Assembly: GCF_046292825.1 (NCBI RefSeq) | Contig: NZ_JBKBQG010000001.1 | Coordinates: 304,271-368,270 of the forward strand | Reading direction: 5' to 3' | DNA from: Salinarimonas sp046292825 | Lineage (GTDB): Bacteria > Pseudomonadota > Alphaproteobacteria > Rhizobiales > Beijerinckiaceae | DNA length: 64,000 nt | Part shown: positions 8,418 to 15,668 of the stretch, piece by piece | Layout: the number at the start of each line of letters is the position of its first letter | How positions within the stretch are numbered: the first letter of the stretch is position 1 | The notes under the pieces: model-generated | What the model was told of the DNA's origin: nothing | Databases searched by the model: none | What the model saw: the letters and a program-made list of their open reading frames with translations, nothing else | Made by a program: the position numbers and the translations under genes

Positions 8418-9110
8418 ATGCCGGTTGGCACGCAGAACGGCGAGGAGACTCGCAACGCCGATTGGCGCGATGTCCAGCGCGAGGCGCAGGATGCCGCGCG
8501 AGACATCGCCGGAGAGGCGCAGGAGCGTGGTTCGGAATTCGTGTACCAGGCGCGCGATCGCGCCGCGGAATACGTCGAGCGACGCAAGGATTCGGCCGCG
8601 CAATCGGTGGAGGACATCGCGTCCACGCTGCGCGAGACCGGGCAATCGCTCGACGACCGCCCGAACGTCCGCATGTTCGTGGACAGCGCGGCGGACGGGC
8701 TCGAGACGCTCGCCGACGAGATCCGCGAGCGCTCGCTCGTCGAGATGGTCTCGGACATGGAGGATTTCGCCCGGCGCCGTCCGGCGACCTTCGCGGCCGC
8801 GGCGGGCATCGCGGGCTTCGTGCTCGCCCGCTTCCTGAAGAGCTCGGGCGCGGACGTCGAGGGGCGGCGCGCCTATTCGGACCAGCTGCGCAGCGAGCGC
8901 GCCGAGCGCCGCCGCTCGCGCGGACCGGGTGCCTCGAGCGCGACGTCCGGTGCCGCCGCGTCGTCGTCGTCTTCGGCCAAGTCGTCTCAAACCGCGTCTC
9001 AAACCGCGTCTCAGACCGCGGCCCCGACCGCGTCTTCGACGACGTCGGCGTCCTCGACCTCGACGGCGAAGCCCGGCAGCGGCGCGGGCTCGACCTCCGG
9101 CGCCACCTGA
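8418..9110 (+). CDS. Stress-type amphipathic protein with one membrane anchor and Ser/Thr-rich tail
   Basis: The protein has about 230 residues. Residues 1-110 are hydrophilic, charged and helical (DWRDVQREAQDAARDIAGEA, EYVERRKDSAAQSVEDIAST). Residues ~118-138 form one membrane segment after RRRP (ATFAAAAGIAGFVLARFLK), the layout of DUF883/ElaB-type inner-membrane anchors. The last ~75 residues are Ser, Thr and Ala rich and include a tandem SQTA repeat from three 12-bp units. It heads a tight four-gene set with holin-like, DUF3618 and LEA-like proteins; similar sets occur in rhizobia, where one member is often named nutrient deprivation-induced. Exact function is unknown; support of the envelope under stress is inference. 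ATG 8418 is preferred over 8412. Confidence 0.7.
   Translation: MPVGTQNGEETRNADWRDVQREAQDAARDIAGEAQERGSEFVYQARDRAAEYVERRKDSAAQSVEDIASTLRETGQSLDDRPNVRMFVDSAADGLETLADEIRERSLVEMVSDMEDFARRRPATFAAAAGIAGFVLARFLKSSGADVEGRRAYSDQLRSERAERRRSRGPGASSATSGAAASSSSSAKSSQTASQTASQTAAPTASSTTSASSTSTAKPGSGAGSTSGAT
8985..9020 (+). repeat. Three tandem 12-bp units inside a coding region
   Basis: The unit TCTCAAACCGCG occurs twice, followed by TCTCAGACCGCG. It encodes SQTA three times in the low-complexity tail of the amphipathic protein. The 12-bp period keeps the frame, so copy number could change by slippage without breaking the gene. Confidence 0.85.
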
Positions 9111-9120
9111 GGAGGCCGCC

Positions 9121-9522
9121 ATGCATCACGATCACCGTGAGACCCAGAGCATGCAGGCGCTGGTCGCCGAGGCCCTGCGGGAGACGACCGATCTCGCCCG
9201 CAAGGAGATGGCCCTCTTCCGCACGGAAGTGAGCCACAACGTCAAGCTCCTGGTGACGGGCCTCGTCGCGATCATCGCCTCCGCGGTGTTCGCGATCGCG
9301 ACCCTCGTGCTCCTCACCGACGCGGCGGTCTCCTGGCTCGCCGAAGCTTTGAATTCACGACCGCTCGCGGCCCTGATCGTCGCGGTCGTGATGTTCGTGA
9401 TCTTCCTGATCCTCGTCCTCTACGGCCGCTCGAAGCTCTCGTCGGCGACGCTCGAGCCGACGCGCACGATCCGCTCGGTCGAGCAGGACAAGGACGTCCT
9501 CGCGAACAGGAGGCACGCATGA
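9121..9522 (+). CDS. Holin-like membrane protein (phage holin family type, chromosomal)
   Basis: The 133-residue protein has an N-terminal amphipathic helix (LVAEALRETTDLARKEMALF). Two membrane hairpin segments follow (about 45-68 and 80-103; VTGLVAIIASAVFAIATLVL and LIVAVVMFVIFLILVLYG), then a charged tail. This is the two-helix layout of the Phage_holin_3_6/Actinobacterial holin-X family, which is common on chromosomes outside prophages. A Shine-Dalgarno GAGGAGG lies 6-7 bases before ATG 9121. The stop overlaps the next gene's ATG by 4 bp, so translation is coupled. With DUF3618 and anchor proteins around it, a structural or stress role at the inner membrane is more likely than lysis. Confidence 0.78.
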   Translation: MHHDHRETQSMQALVAEALRETTDLARKEMALFRTEVSHNVKLLVTGLVAIIASAVFAIATLVLLTDAAVSWLAEALNSRPLAALIVAVVMFVIFLILVLYGRSKLSSATLEPTRTIRSVEQDKDVLANRRHA

Positions 9523-10280
9523 CCTCGATATCCGAGCTCGAGCAGGACATCGCGGAATCGCGCGCCCGTCTCGACAAGACGATCGACCAGCTGCAGGACC
9601 GCATGACCGCCTCCGGCGTCATCGACGAGGTGCTCGGCACGGCGCGCCGCTCCGGCTACGGAACGACGCTCGATCGCGCGGCCGATACGCTGCGCGCCCA
9701 TCCCGTGCCGGTCCTCCTCGTCGTCGCGGGGCTCGGCTGGCTCGCCTATTCGATGACCGAGGCGGGACGGCGCCGCGACCTGCGCGCCCGCGCCCGCCGC
9801 GATCTCGAGGAGCGCCTCGGGCCGCGCCCGGCGGTGCGACCCATCGACCGCGATTCGCCCGAAGCGGAGCGGCGCGAGCGCGCCGAGCGCGAGGGTGCGG
9901 CCGCCGCGGCGCGCACGGCCGAGATGCCGCGCGCTTCCGCCGCGACGAGCCGTCCGACGACCGTCGGCGCGAGCGATCTGCGCCCCGGCGAGACGCGCTC
10001 CGTCGGCAACGGCACGAGCCGCCCGACGAGCCGCGCCGGCGAGCCGCCCGATCGCGGCGGCGTGACGGCCGGTGCGCGGGTCGGCGAGCGGGTGATGGGC
10101 GGCGACGGCGGCCTGCGCGCCTCCGACGTGCCCGCAGGCGCCGTTCGCCGGCCGCCGGATCCGACCCATGCCGCTCCCGAGGGCGAGGCGCTGCACCGCA
10201 GCCCCGCCCCCTCGCCGACGCGCGCCTCGCCCGCCGCCCCCGGCGACACCGCCCCGGGCGCGTCCGGCACGCGACGCTGA
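9519..10280 (+). CDS. DUF3618 domain protein with membrane anchor and disordered tail
   Basis: The 253-residue protein begins with the DUF3618 signature SELEQDIAESRARLDKTIDQ and continues LQDRMTASGVIDEVLG (residues 4-45). One membrane segment follows at about 68-85 (PVPVLLVVAGLGWLAYSM). The remaining ~165 residues are Arg, Ala and Pro rich with no fold I can see. DUF3618 proteins have no assigned activity and regularly sit beside holin-like genes in alphaproteobacteria. The start overlaps the holin-like gene's end (ATGA type). The long basic, Pro-rich tail is larger than in short family members and may be cytoplasmic and disordered. Confidence 0.8.
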   Translation: MTSISELEQDIAESRARLDKTIDQLQDRMTASGVIDEVLGTARRSGYGTTLDRAADTLRAHPVPVLLVVAGLGWLAYSMTEAGRRRDLRARARRDLEERLGPRPAVRPIDRDSPEAERRERAEREGAAAAARTAEMPRASAATSRPTTVGASDLRPGETRSVGNGTSRPTSRAGEPPDRGGVTAGARVGERVMGGDGGLRASDVPAGAVRRPPDPTHAAPEGEALHRSPAPSPTRASPAAPGDTAPGASGTRR

Positions 10281-10313
10281 CGCGAACGACAACGCACATT
10301 CGAGGAGGTCCCG

Positions 10314-11054
10314 ATGGCCGACATCAAGAAGGACGACAACGCTCATTCCCCGCACGCGACGCCGCCGGCCGGCGGCTCGCCCTCGGGGACCTATTCGAGC
10401 AACCCCTCCGCCCGCGAGGGCCTGTACGGCAGCCAGGCGGGCAGCCAGACCGGCGGCTCGTCCTCGGCGGGCCGCTCCGGCGGCTCCTCCGGCGACGCGA
10501 TGAGCCGCGCCTACGAGGAGAGCCGCCATCGCGGCGAGGAGCTCGCCGGCGAGGCCCGTCGTCGCGGCGAGGACTACATGCGCGAAGGCCGCCGCTGGGC
10601 CGACGAGGCCCGCGAGCGCGGCGAGCGCTATTACGAGGAGGCCCTGCATCGCGGCCGGGACTATTACGAGGAGGCGATGCACCGCGGGCACGACTATTAC
10701 GACGAGGCCTATCGCTACGGCAGCCAGGGCTACGAGGCGACCCGCGACTTCGTGCGCGAGAACCCGCTCCTCATCGGCGTGCTCGGCCTCGCCGCGGGTC
10801 TCGCGATAGGCGCGCTCCTGCCGCGCTCGCGCCACGAGGACGAGACGATCGGCCGCTACGCCGACGATCTGCGCCACCAGGGCATGGGCTATGCCCGCGA
10901 GGCCGTGCGGGCCGGGCGCGACTACGCCCACGAGGCCTTCGCGCGCACCGAGGAGGGGCATCCCACCCACGAATCGGAATGGCGCCGCGAGACGAGCGAG
11001 GAAGAGGACGCCGCCCGCCGCTCGGGCCCGCTCGACACCCAGCGCCGTCACTGA
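10314..11054 (+). CDS. LEA-like 11-mer repeat protein with C-terminal membrane anchor
   Basis: The protein has 246 residues. A Gly/Ser-rich start is followed by a charged amphipathic region (~66-145), in which 11-residue units such as EEALHRGRDYY, EEAMHRGHDYY and DEAYRYGSQGY repeat. A membrane segment comes next (NPLLIGVLGLAAGLAIGALL, ~150-170), then a second charged helix. The 11-mer periodicity is typical of LEA and apolipoprotein-type helices; the anchor with an RENP lead resembles ElaB/YqjD/DUF883 proteins, some of which bind ribosomes. It has its own GAGGAGG site 33 bp after the DUF3618 gene. A role in membrane protection during desiccation or osmotic stress is inferred, supported by trkA-trkH lying next downstream. 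Confidence 0.75.
   Translation: MADIKKDDNAHSPHATPPAGGSPSGTYSSNPSAREGLYGSQAGSQTGGSSSAGRSGGSSGDAMSRAYEESRHRGEELAGEARRRGEDYMREGRRWADEARERGERYYEEALHRGRDYYEEAMHRGHDYYDEAYRYGSQGYEATRDFVRENPLLIGVLGLAAGLAIGALLPRSRHEDETIGRYADDLRHQGMGYAREAVRAGRDYAHEAFARTEEGHPTHESEWRRETSEEEDAARRSGPLDTQRRH
10635..10733 (+). repeat. 33-bp tandem repeats encoding 11-residue units
   Basis: Three consecutive 33-bp units (10635-10667, 10668-10700, 10701-10733) encode EEALHRGRDYY, EEAMHRGHDYY and DEAYRYGSQGY. The first two differ at few positions; the third is more diverged. Weaker related units precede them. Confidence 0.8.
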
Positions 11055-11236
11055 TCGCCGCGTGACGCTGCGACATCGAGGCCGGGCCGCCCGTCGGGGC
11101 TGCCCGGCCTTCGGTCGTCTCGTCCACACCCCCCGGCGAACCCGCATTGTCACGCCGTGCGCTTCGTCGTAAACCAGCGCGAGGCACGCGTCCGTCGGTC
11201 CCGTGTCGCGGTTCGCAAAGGCTCGACGAAGAACGC

Positions 11237-12622
11237 ATGAAGATCGTCGTCTGTGGCGCGGGGCAGGTCGGCTCCACCATCGCGCGCCATCTCGCCAACG
11301 AAGGGATCGACGTCACCGTCGTCGACATCGACGCCGCGCAGGCGCGCCGTGTCGACGAGAGTTACGAGGTCCGCGGCATGGTGGGCCACGCCTCCCATCC
11401 CGAGACGCTCGAGCGCGCCGGCGCGCGCGAGGCCGACATGCTGATCGCGGTGACGCGCTCGGACGAGGTCAACATGGTGGCCTGCCAGGTGGGCTACACG
11501 CTCTTCCGGGTGCCGCGGCGCATCGCCCGCGTGCGCCATCACGGCTATCTCGATCCGCTCTCGCGCGCGCTCTATTCCGCCGACCAGATGCCGATCGACG
11601 TCGTCATCTCCCCCGAGGTCGAGGTGGCGAACGGCATCGCGCGCCGCCTGCGCACCCCCGGCGCCTTCGACACGGTGCCGCTCGCCGACGGGCGGGTGCA
11701 GCTCCTCGGCATCCATTGCGACACGGTCTCCTGTGCCTTCGTCGGCAAGAAGCTCTCCGAGATCCCGCAGATCATGCCGGATCCGCACCTCCTCGTCGTC
11801 GCGGTGGTGCGCAACGGCGAGGCCTTCGTTCCCGCGGGCGCCGACGTGATCCAGCGCGGCGACGACGTCTACGTCGTCACGGAGCCCAACCGCGTCGACC
11901 GCGTGATGGCCTTCTTCGGCCACGAGGAGCGCATCGCCCGGCGCGTCGTCATCGTCGGCGGCGGCAATGTGGGGCTCAATCTGGCAAAGATGCTCGCGCG
12001 CGAGGCGCCCTACGTGCGCATCAAGATGATCGAGCATTCCCGCGAGCGCGCCGAGCTCGTCTCGCGCGAGCTCGGCGACCGCGCCGTCGTGCTGCACGGC
12101 GACGCGCTCGACACGGAAGTGCTCGAGGAGGCAAATGCCGGCTCGGCCGAGACTGTGGTCGCCGTCACGAACGACGACGAGACCAACATCTTCTCCTCGG
12201 TGCTCGCCAAGCGGATGGGCTGCAAGCGCGCGATCACGCTCGTCAACAAGACGAGCTACGAGCCGATCATGCCGTCTCTCGGCATCGACGCGGTGGTGAG
12301 CCCCAACGCCATCACCATCTCGACGATCCTGCGCCACGTGCGCCACCGCTCGGTGTCCGCCCTGTACACCCTGCGCGAGGAATTCGGCGAGGTGATCGAG
12401 GCGCGCGCTCAGGAAGGCTCGAAGCTCGTCTCCGGGCCGATCAACAAGATCGGCCTGCCCGAGGGCATGCTGATCGGCGCCGTCGTGCGCGGCGACACCG
12501 TCGTCATCCCGCACGGCGAACACCGGGTGCGCGCCGGCGACAGCGTCATCGCCATGGTCACCTACAAGAGCCTCAAGAAGGCGGAAGCATTCCTCGCCGG
12601 ATCGGGCGGGGACGAGCGCTAG
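11237..12622 (+). CDS. trkA: Trk potassium uptake system NAD-binding regulatory protein TrkA
   Basis: TrkA is the cytoplasmic ring subunit that gates the TrkH potassium channel in response to nucleotides. The 461-residue protein contains two RCK halves. The first Rossmann motif is GAGQVGSTIARHLA at residues 6-19; the second is GGGNVGLNLAKMLA starting at G241. Each is followed by a TrkA-C domain (roughly 145-225 and 370-455). DVTVVDIDAAQARR and VKMIEHSRE-like acidic ends of strand 2 fit NAD(H) binding. The frame opens at 11147, but ATG 11237 starts exactly at the conserved MKIVVCGAG. trkH follows 5 bp after the stop. Confidence 0.96.
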   Translation: MKIVVCGAGQVGSTIARHLANEGIDVTVVDIDAAQARRVDESYEVRGMVGHASHPETLERAGAREADMLIAVTRSDEVNMVACQVGYTLFRVPRRIARVRHHGYLDPLSRALYSADQMPIDVVISPEVEVANGIARRLRTPGAFDTVPLADGRVQLLGIHCDTVSCAFVGKKLSEIPQIMPDPHLLVVAVVRNGEAFVPAGADVIQRGDDVYVVTEPNRVDRVMAFFGHEERIARRVVIVGGGNVGLNLAKMLAREAPYVRIKMIEHSRERAELVSRELGDRAVVLHGDALDTEVLEEANAGSAETVVAVTNDDETNIFSSVLAKRMGCKRAITLVNKTSYEPIMPSLGIDAVVSPNAITISTILRHVRHRSVSALYTLREEFGEVIEARAQEGSKLVSGPINKIGLPEGMLIGAVVRGDTVVIPHGEHRVRAGDSVIAMVTYKSLKKAEAFLAGSGGDER

Positions 12623-12627
12623 AGACC

Positions 12628-14118
12628 ATGGCGCGCGTCTCCCTCGACAATTGGGCGCTGCCCGCGCTTCGTCCCATCCTGCAACTCCTCGGCGGCATGC
12701 TGGTCGCGCTCTCGGCGGCGATGCTGATCCCGCTCGCCGTGGACGTCGCGACCCGCAACGAGGACTGGAAGGCCTTCGCGATCTCGAGCGGCATCACCTT
12801 CGCCGTCGGCGCGAGCCTCTTCCTGAGCATGCGGCGCACCAAGATCGCGGGCGGGCTCTCCCTGCGCCAGGCCTTCGTGCTGACCCCGCTGACCTGGCTG
12901 ACGGTGGCCCTCTTCGCGGCGCTGCCGCTCTACCTGTCCGACTACGCGCAGCTGCGCGAGAGCTTCGCCAACGCCTTCTTCGAGGCGATGTCGGGGCTCA
13001 CCACCACGGGCGCCACGGTGATCGTCGGCCTCCAGGACGCGCCGCCGGGCGTGCTCCTGTGGCGCGCGACGCTGCAATGGCTCGGCGGCATCGGCATCAT
13101 CGCGACCGCGATCGCGATCCTGCCCGCTCTGGGCGTCGGCGGCATGCAGCTCTTCCGCACCGAGAGCTCGGACCGCTCCGAGAAGGTGCTGCCGCGCGTG
13201 CGCGAGATCGCGCTCGCCATCGGTCTCATCTATCTCGGCTTCACGGTCGTGTGCGCGATGGCCTACCGGCTCGCGGGCATGACGACCTTCGACGCGGTCG
13301 CCCACGCATTCACCACGATCGCCACCGCCGGCTTCTCGACCCACGACAATTCGCTCGGGCACTGGACCAGCCCGGCGATCCACTGGATCGCCGTCGTCGG
13401 CATGCTCGCAGGCGCGATGCCCTTCGTGCTCTACGTGCGCCTGTTCCGCGGCTCGCTCGACGATCTGCGCAACAGCCAGGTGCGCGTGCTCCTCGGCTTC
13501 GTGACGGTCGTCGTGATCGCGATGACGGCCTGGCTCGTCCACACCGAGCGCTACGATTTCCCCGACGCCCTGCGCCACGCCGCCTTCAACGTCGTCTCCG
13601 TCGTCACCACGACGGGCTTCGCCTCGACCGATTACGGCGCCTGGGGCAACGTGGCGGTGGGCGTGTTCTTCGGGCTGATGTTCGTCGGCGGCTGCACCGG
13701 CTCGACCGCGGGCGGCGTCAAGATCTTCCGCTACGAGGTGATGGCCAAGGTCCTCCACAGCCATTTCCTGCACCTCCTCTACCCCCGCGGCGTCTTCCCC
13801 CGCACCTATGCCGGCCGCGTCCTGCCCGACGACGTGGTGGGATCGGTGGTGGTGTTCTTCACGCTGTTCTTCGTCTGCTACAGCGCCATCACCATCGCGC
13901 TCATGGCCTTCGACCTCGATTTCCTCACGAGCGCGTCGGCCGCCGTCTCGGCCCTCTCCAATGTCGGCCCGGGCTTGGGCCCCATCATCGGCCCCGCCGG
14001 CAATTTCCAGCCGCTCCCGGACGCGGTGAAATACATCCTGTCCTTCGCGATGCTTCTCGGGCGGCTGGAGCTGTTCACGGTGTTGATTCTGTTCATGCCG
14101 CGGTTCTGGCGGGGGTGA
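12628..14118 (+). CDS. trkH: Trk potassium channel membrane subunit TrkH
   Basis: TrkH is the inner-membrane potassium-translocating subunit that works with TrkA. The 496-residue protein has four M-P-M type repeats, whose selectivity-filter glycines are visible in SGLTTTGATV, TIATAGFSTHDNS, VVTTTGFASTDYG and ALSNVGPGLGPI. The conserved LQWLGGIGII and FVGGCTGSTAGGVKIFR segments are also present. It begins 5 bp after trkA, so the two form an operon. Immediately downstream (14128) begins a GC-rich palindromic repeat, which may act as its terminator. Confidence 0.96.
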   Translation: MARVSLDNWALPALRPILQLLGGMLVALSAAMLIPLAVDVATRNEDWKAFAISSGITFAVGASLFLSMRRTKIAGGLSLRQAFVLTPLTWLTVALFAALPLYLSDYAQLRESFANAFFEAMSGLTTTGATVIVGLQDAPPGVLLWRATLQWLGGIGIIATAIAILPALGVGGMQLFRTESSDRSEKVLPRVREIALAIGLIYLGFTVVCAMAYRLAGMTTFDAVAHAFTTIATAGFSTHDNSLGHWTSPAIHWIAVVGMLAGAMPFVLYVRLFRGSLDDLRNSQVRVLLGFVTVVVIAMTAWLVHTERYDFPDALRHAAFNVVSVVTTTGFASTDYGAWGNVAVGVFFGLMFVGGCTGSTAGGVKIFRYEVMAKVLHSHFLHLLYPRGVFPRTYAGRVLPDDVVGSVVVFFTLFFVCYSAITIALMAFDLDFLTSASAAVSALSNVGPGLGPIIGPAGNFQPLPDAVKYILSFAMLLGRLELFTVLILFMPRFWRG

Positions 14119-14127
14119 GGCGCGTCT

Positions 14128-14270
14128 CCCCTCTCCCGAACGGGAGAGGGGCCGGGGGTGAGGGCGTACGGGTGGAGATTTGGGCTCCCCGCCTCTCGGC
14201 GCGCGACGTGCGGAGATAGTCCTGACCCCGTATCCCCTCACCCCTGCCCCTCTCCCGTTCGGGAGAGGGG
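14128..14270. repeat. Family C-related repeat with CCCCTCTCCCG hairpins
   Basis: A CCCCTCTCCCGAACGGGAGA hairpin (14128-14151) is mirrored by GCCCCTCTCCCGTTCGGGAG (14247-14270). Between them, GGGGGTGAGGGCGTACGG pairs with CCGTATCCCCTCACCCC. The architecture is the same as family C but the arm sequence differs. It follows trkH directly. Confidence 0.8.
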
Positions 14271-14299
14271 TTCTCGTGGGCGATCTACACGCGCCACCG

Positions 14300-14492
14300 G
14301 TGTCATCCCCGGCTGGAGCCGCGAAGCGGCGGAAGGGAAGGGGCCCCAGCACGAAGAGATGCGTGCGGAGCACGCTCGAACGGCCGCCGACCAGGCGGCT
14401 GGTCGCCGCCACAAGTGCTTGCTCCGCAAGCAATTCTCGCGCTGGGTCCCCTTCCCCTGCGCACGCTTCGCGTGCTCCGGCCGGGGATGACA
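14300..14492. repeat. Family B palindromic repeat, copy 1
   Basis: The arms are GTGTCATCCCCGGCTGGAGC and, inverted, CTCCGGCCGGGGATGACAC. The interior holds paired GGGGCCCAGC and GCTGGGTCCCC blocks, a GCCGACCAGGCGGCTGGTCG segment and TTGCTCCGCAAGCAA. Other copies are at 48128-48321 and 57062-57251. With the preceding element it fills the 383 bp between trkH and the next gene. Confidence 0.85.
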
Positions 14493-14501
14493 CGGGGCGG
14501 T

Positions 14502-14759
14502 TCAGGTCCTGGACGGCACCGAAAACCGCACCCCCGCCCCCTCCCCATTCGCGTCCAGGAACTTCACCCCCGCCCGTTCGAACGCCGCGCGGAGCTTCTC
14601 CACCGTGCTCGCGTGAGCCGCGAGCGGGCCCGGCCTGCCTTCGAGCCGCTGGATCGTTGCGAGCGATACCCCCGATTCCCGGCAGAGATCGGTCTGCTCC
14701 CAGCGCAGCAACGCCCGCGCGGCCCGCACCTGCTCGCTGCTGATCGTGGCCTTGGGCAC
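14502..14759 (-). CDS. Small HTH (XRE-like) transcriptional regulator
   Basis: The protein has about 85 residues. An HTH core reads SSEQVRAARALLRWEQTDLC and then RESGVSLATIQRLEGRPGPL. A dimerisation-type C-terminus follows (TVEKLRAAFERAGVKFLDAN, then GAGVRFS). This short HTH plus GVxFxxxNGxGxGVR layout is common in alphaproteobacterial one-domain regulators. The open frame extends to 15023, but upstream residues are basic, Arg/Pro-rich and overlap the divergent gene's sequence. A GTG at 14757-14759 (Val-Pro-Lys-Ala-Thr-Ile) is the best start, though its ribosome-binding site is weak. It probably regulates itself and/or the divergent gene at 14856. Confidence 0.72.
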   Translation of the reverse strand: MPKATISSEQVRAARALLRWEQTDLCRESGVSLATIQRLEGRPGPLAAHASTVEKLRAAFERAGVKFLDANGEGAGVRFSVPSRT

Positions 14760-14855
14760 GCTGAACTCGCAAAAAGTGAGGGCTGAGCCCTTGTTTTCGT
14801 CTGCGACCTCGACTATATCTCTCGGCGGACCCACAACGCAACGAGAGACCCCATC

Positions 14856-15263
14856 ATGTCGGACGACGCGCGCGCGTGTCCGCTCGCGTGCCTGTGCGCG
14901 GAGGCGGAGCGGCTTCTTCGGCGGCGGTCGGAGGCGGAGCGGGTTTTGCGCATGGAGCGGGACGAGGCGGAGCGTGCGCGCGCGGCGCGGGTGATGCGGG
15001 AGGCGGATCTGAGCCTGTCGCACATCGCTGGCCGCGCGAGCGATCTGCGGCCCGCGAGCGCGCTCGGCGCCCTGTTCACCCTCGCGCTCGCCGCCGCCGA
15101 GGTCGACGCCCTCGCCGAGGCCGGCCCCGACGAAGCCGCCCGCCTGCGCCGGCGCCTCTACGCGCTGCGCGCCTATCTCGAAGCCGACGCACCTCTGCCC
15201 GGCCCCGTCGCGAGCCGCTTCATGCAGATCGACGCCGATCCGTTCGCTCTGTTGGCGGAGTGA
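14856..15263 (+). CDS. Hypothetical protein, Ala/Arg-rich helical
   Basis: The 135-residue protein is almost entirely helical and highly charged (EAERLLRRRSEAERVLRMER, DEAERARAARVMREADLSL). It contains an N-terminal CPLACLC cluster with three cysteines and has no membrane segment. I do not recognise a family. ATG 14856 is preceded by GAGAGA about 10 bases upstream. It is divergent from the small HTH regulator, with a 96 bp gap, which suggests control by it. The composition fits high-GC coding bias, and the complete frame with a start and ribosome-binding site supports a real gene. Confidence 0.6.
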   Translation: MSDDARACPLACLCAEAERLLRRRSEAERVLRMERDEAERARAARVMREADLSLSHIAGRASDLRPASALGALFTLALAAAEVDALAEAGPDEAARLRRRLYALRAYLEADAPLPGPVASRFMQIDADPFALLAE

Positions 15264-15344
15264 CAGAGCAGCCGCCCGACGAACACGGCGCGCGCTCTCC
15301 TTCCCCTCGAAGCCTGCGAACCCTTTTCTTCTAACCTCGACGCC

Positions 15345-15522
15345 GTCATTCCGGGGCGCGAAGCGAGCCCGGAACCCAGACTCCCGACGTGTGTCGAGCA
15401 GCCTATAGGCTGCGTCCTTCGACGCATCGATTGCCTAAGGTTTGCGGAGCGAGCGCGCATGCGCGCTCGAACCGACGTCGGGGTTCTGGATTCCGGGCTC
15501 GGCTTCGCCGCCCCGGAATGAC
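15345..15522. repeat. Family A palindromic repeat, copy 3 (variant)
   Basis: The arms are GTCATTCCGGGGCGCGAAGC and GCCCCGGAATGAC, with the core GCAGCCTATAGGCTGC. In place of the longer arms of copies 1, 2 and 5 it carries a CATTCCGGGGCG type arm, shared with copy 4 at 36325-36499. It occupies most of the 405 bp between the hypothetical gene and tkt; the ~145 bp just before tkt show no feature I can name. Confidence 0.85.
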
Positions 15523-15668
15523 GGGCCGGAAGAGATTCCCGCGCTCTGAGGGGAAGGAGGGGCCGTCGCCTCTCCATCCCGCCCCCTCCGTCTTTGACTC
15601 CCGGCCCGCCCATGCTAAGCAGCGCGCGAAAAACCACGGCTTCGCGCAGCGGGGGCGTGGGCGGCGAG

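Noticed and set aside
9121..9522. Holin-like gene taken as a sign of prophage
   Set aside because: No capsid, tail, integrase or lysis genes nearby; this holin family is common on chromosomes with DUF3618 partners.
11203..14118. A very long plus-strand frame covering both trkA and trkH regions
   Set aside because: The first part is a GC-bias shadow of trkA in another frame (Arg/His-rich, no fold). Only the 12628-14118 part is real (TrkH).
12619..14841. 740-codon minus-strand open frame opposite trkH
   Set aside because: Low-complexity Arg/Glu/His composition typical of antisense frames in GC-rich DNA; it also crosses two repeat elements.
14760..15023. N-terminal extension of the small HTH regulator back to 15023
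   Set aside because: The extra 88 residues are Arg/Pro-rich and lie antisense to the start of the 14856 gene; the HTH needs none of them.
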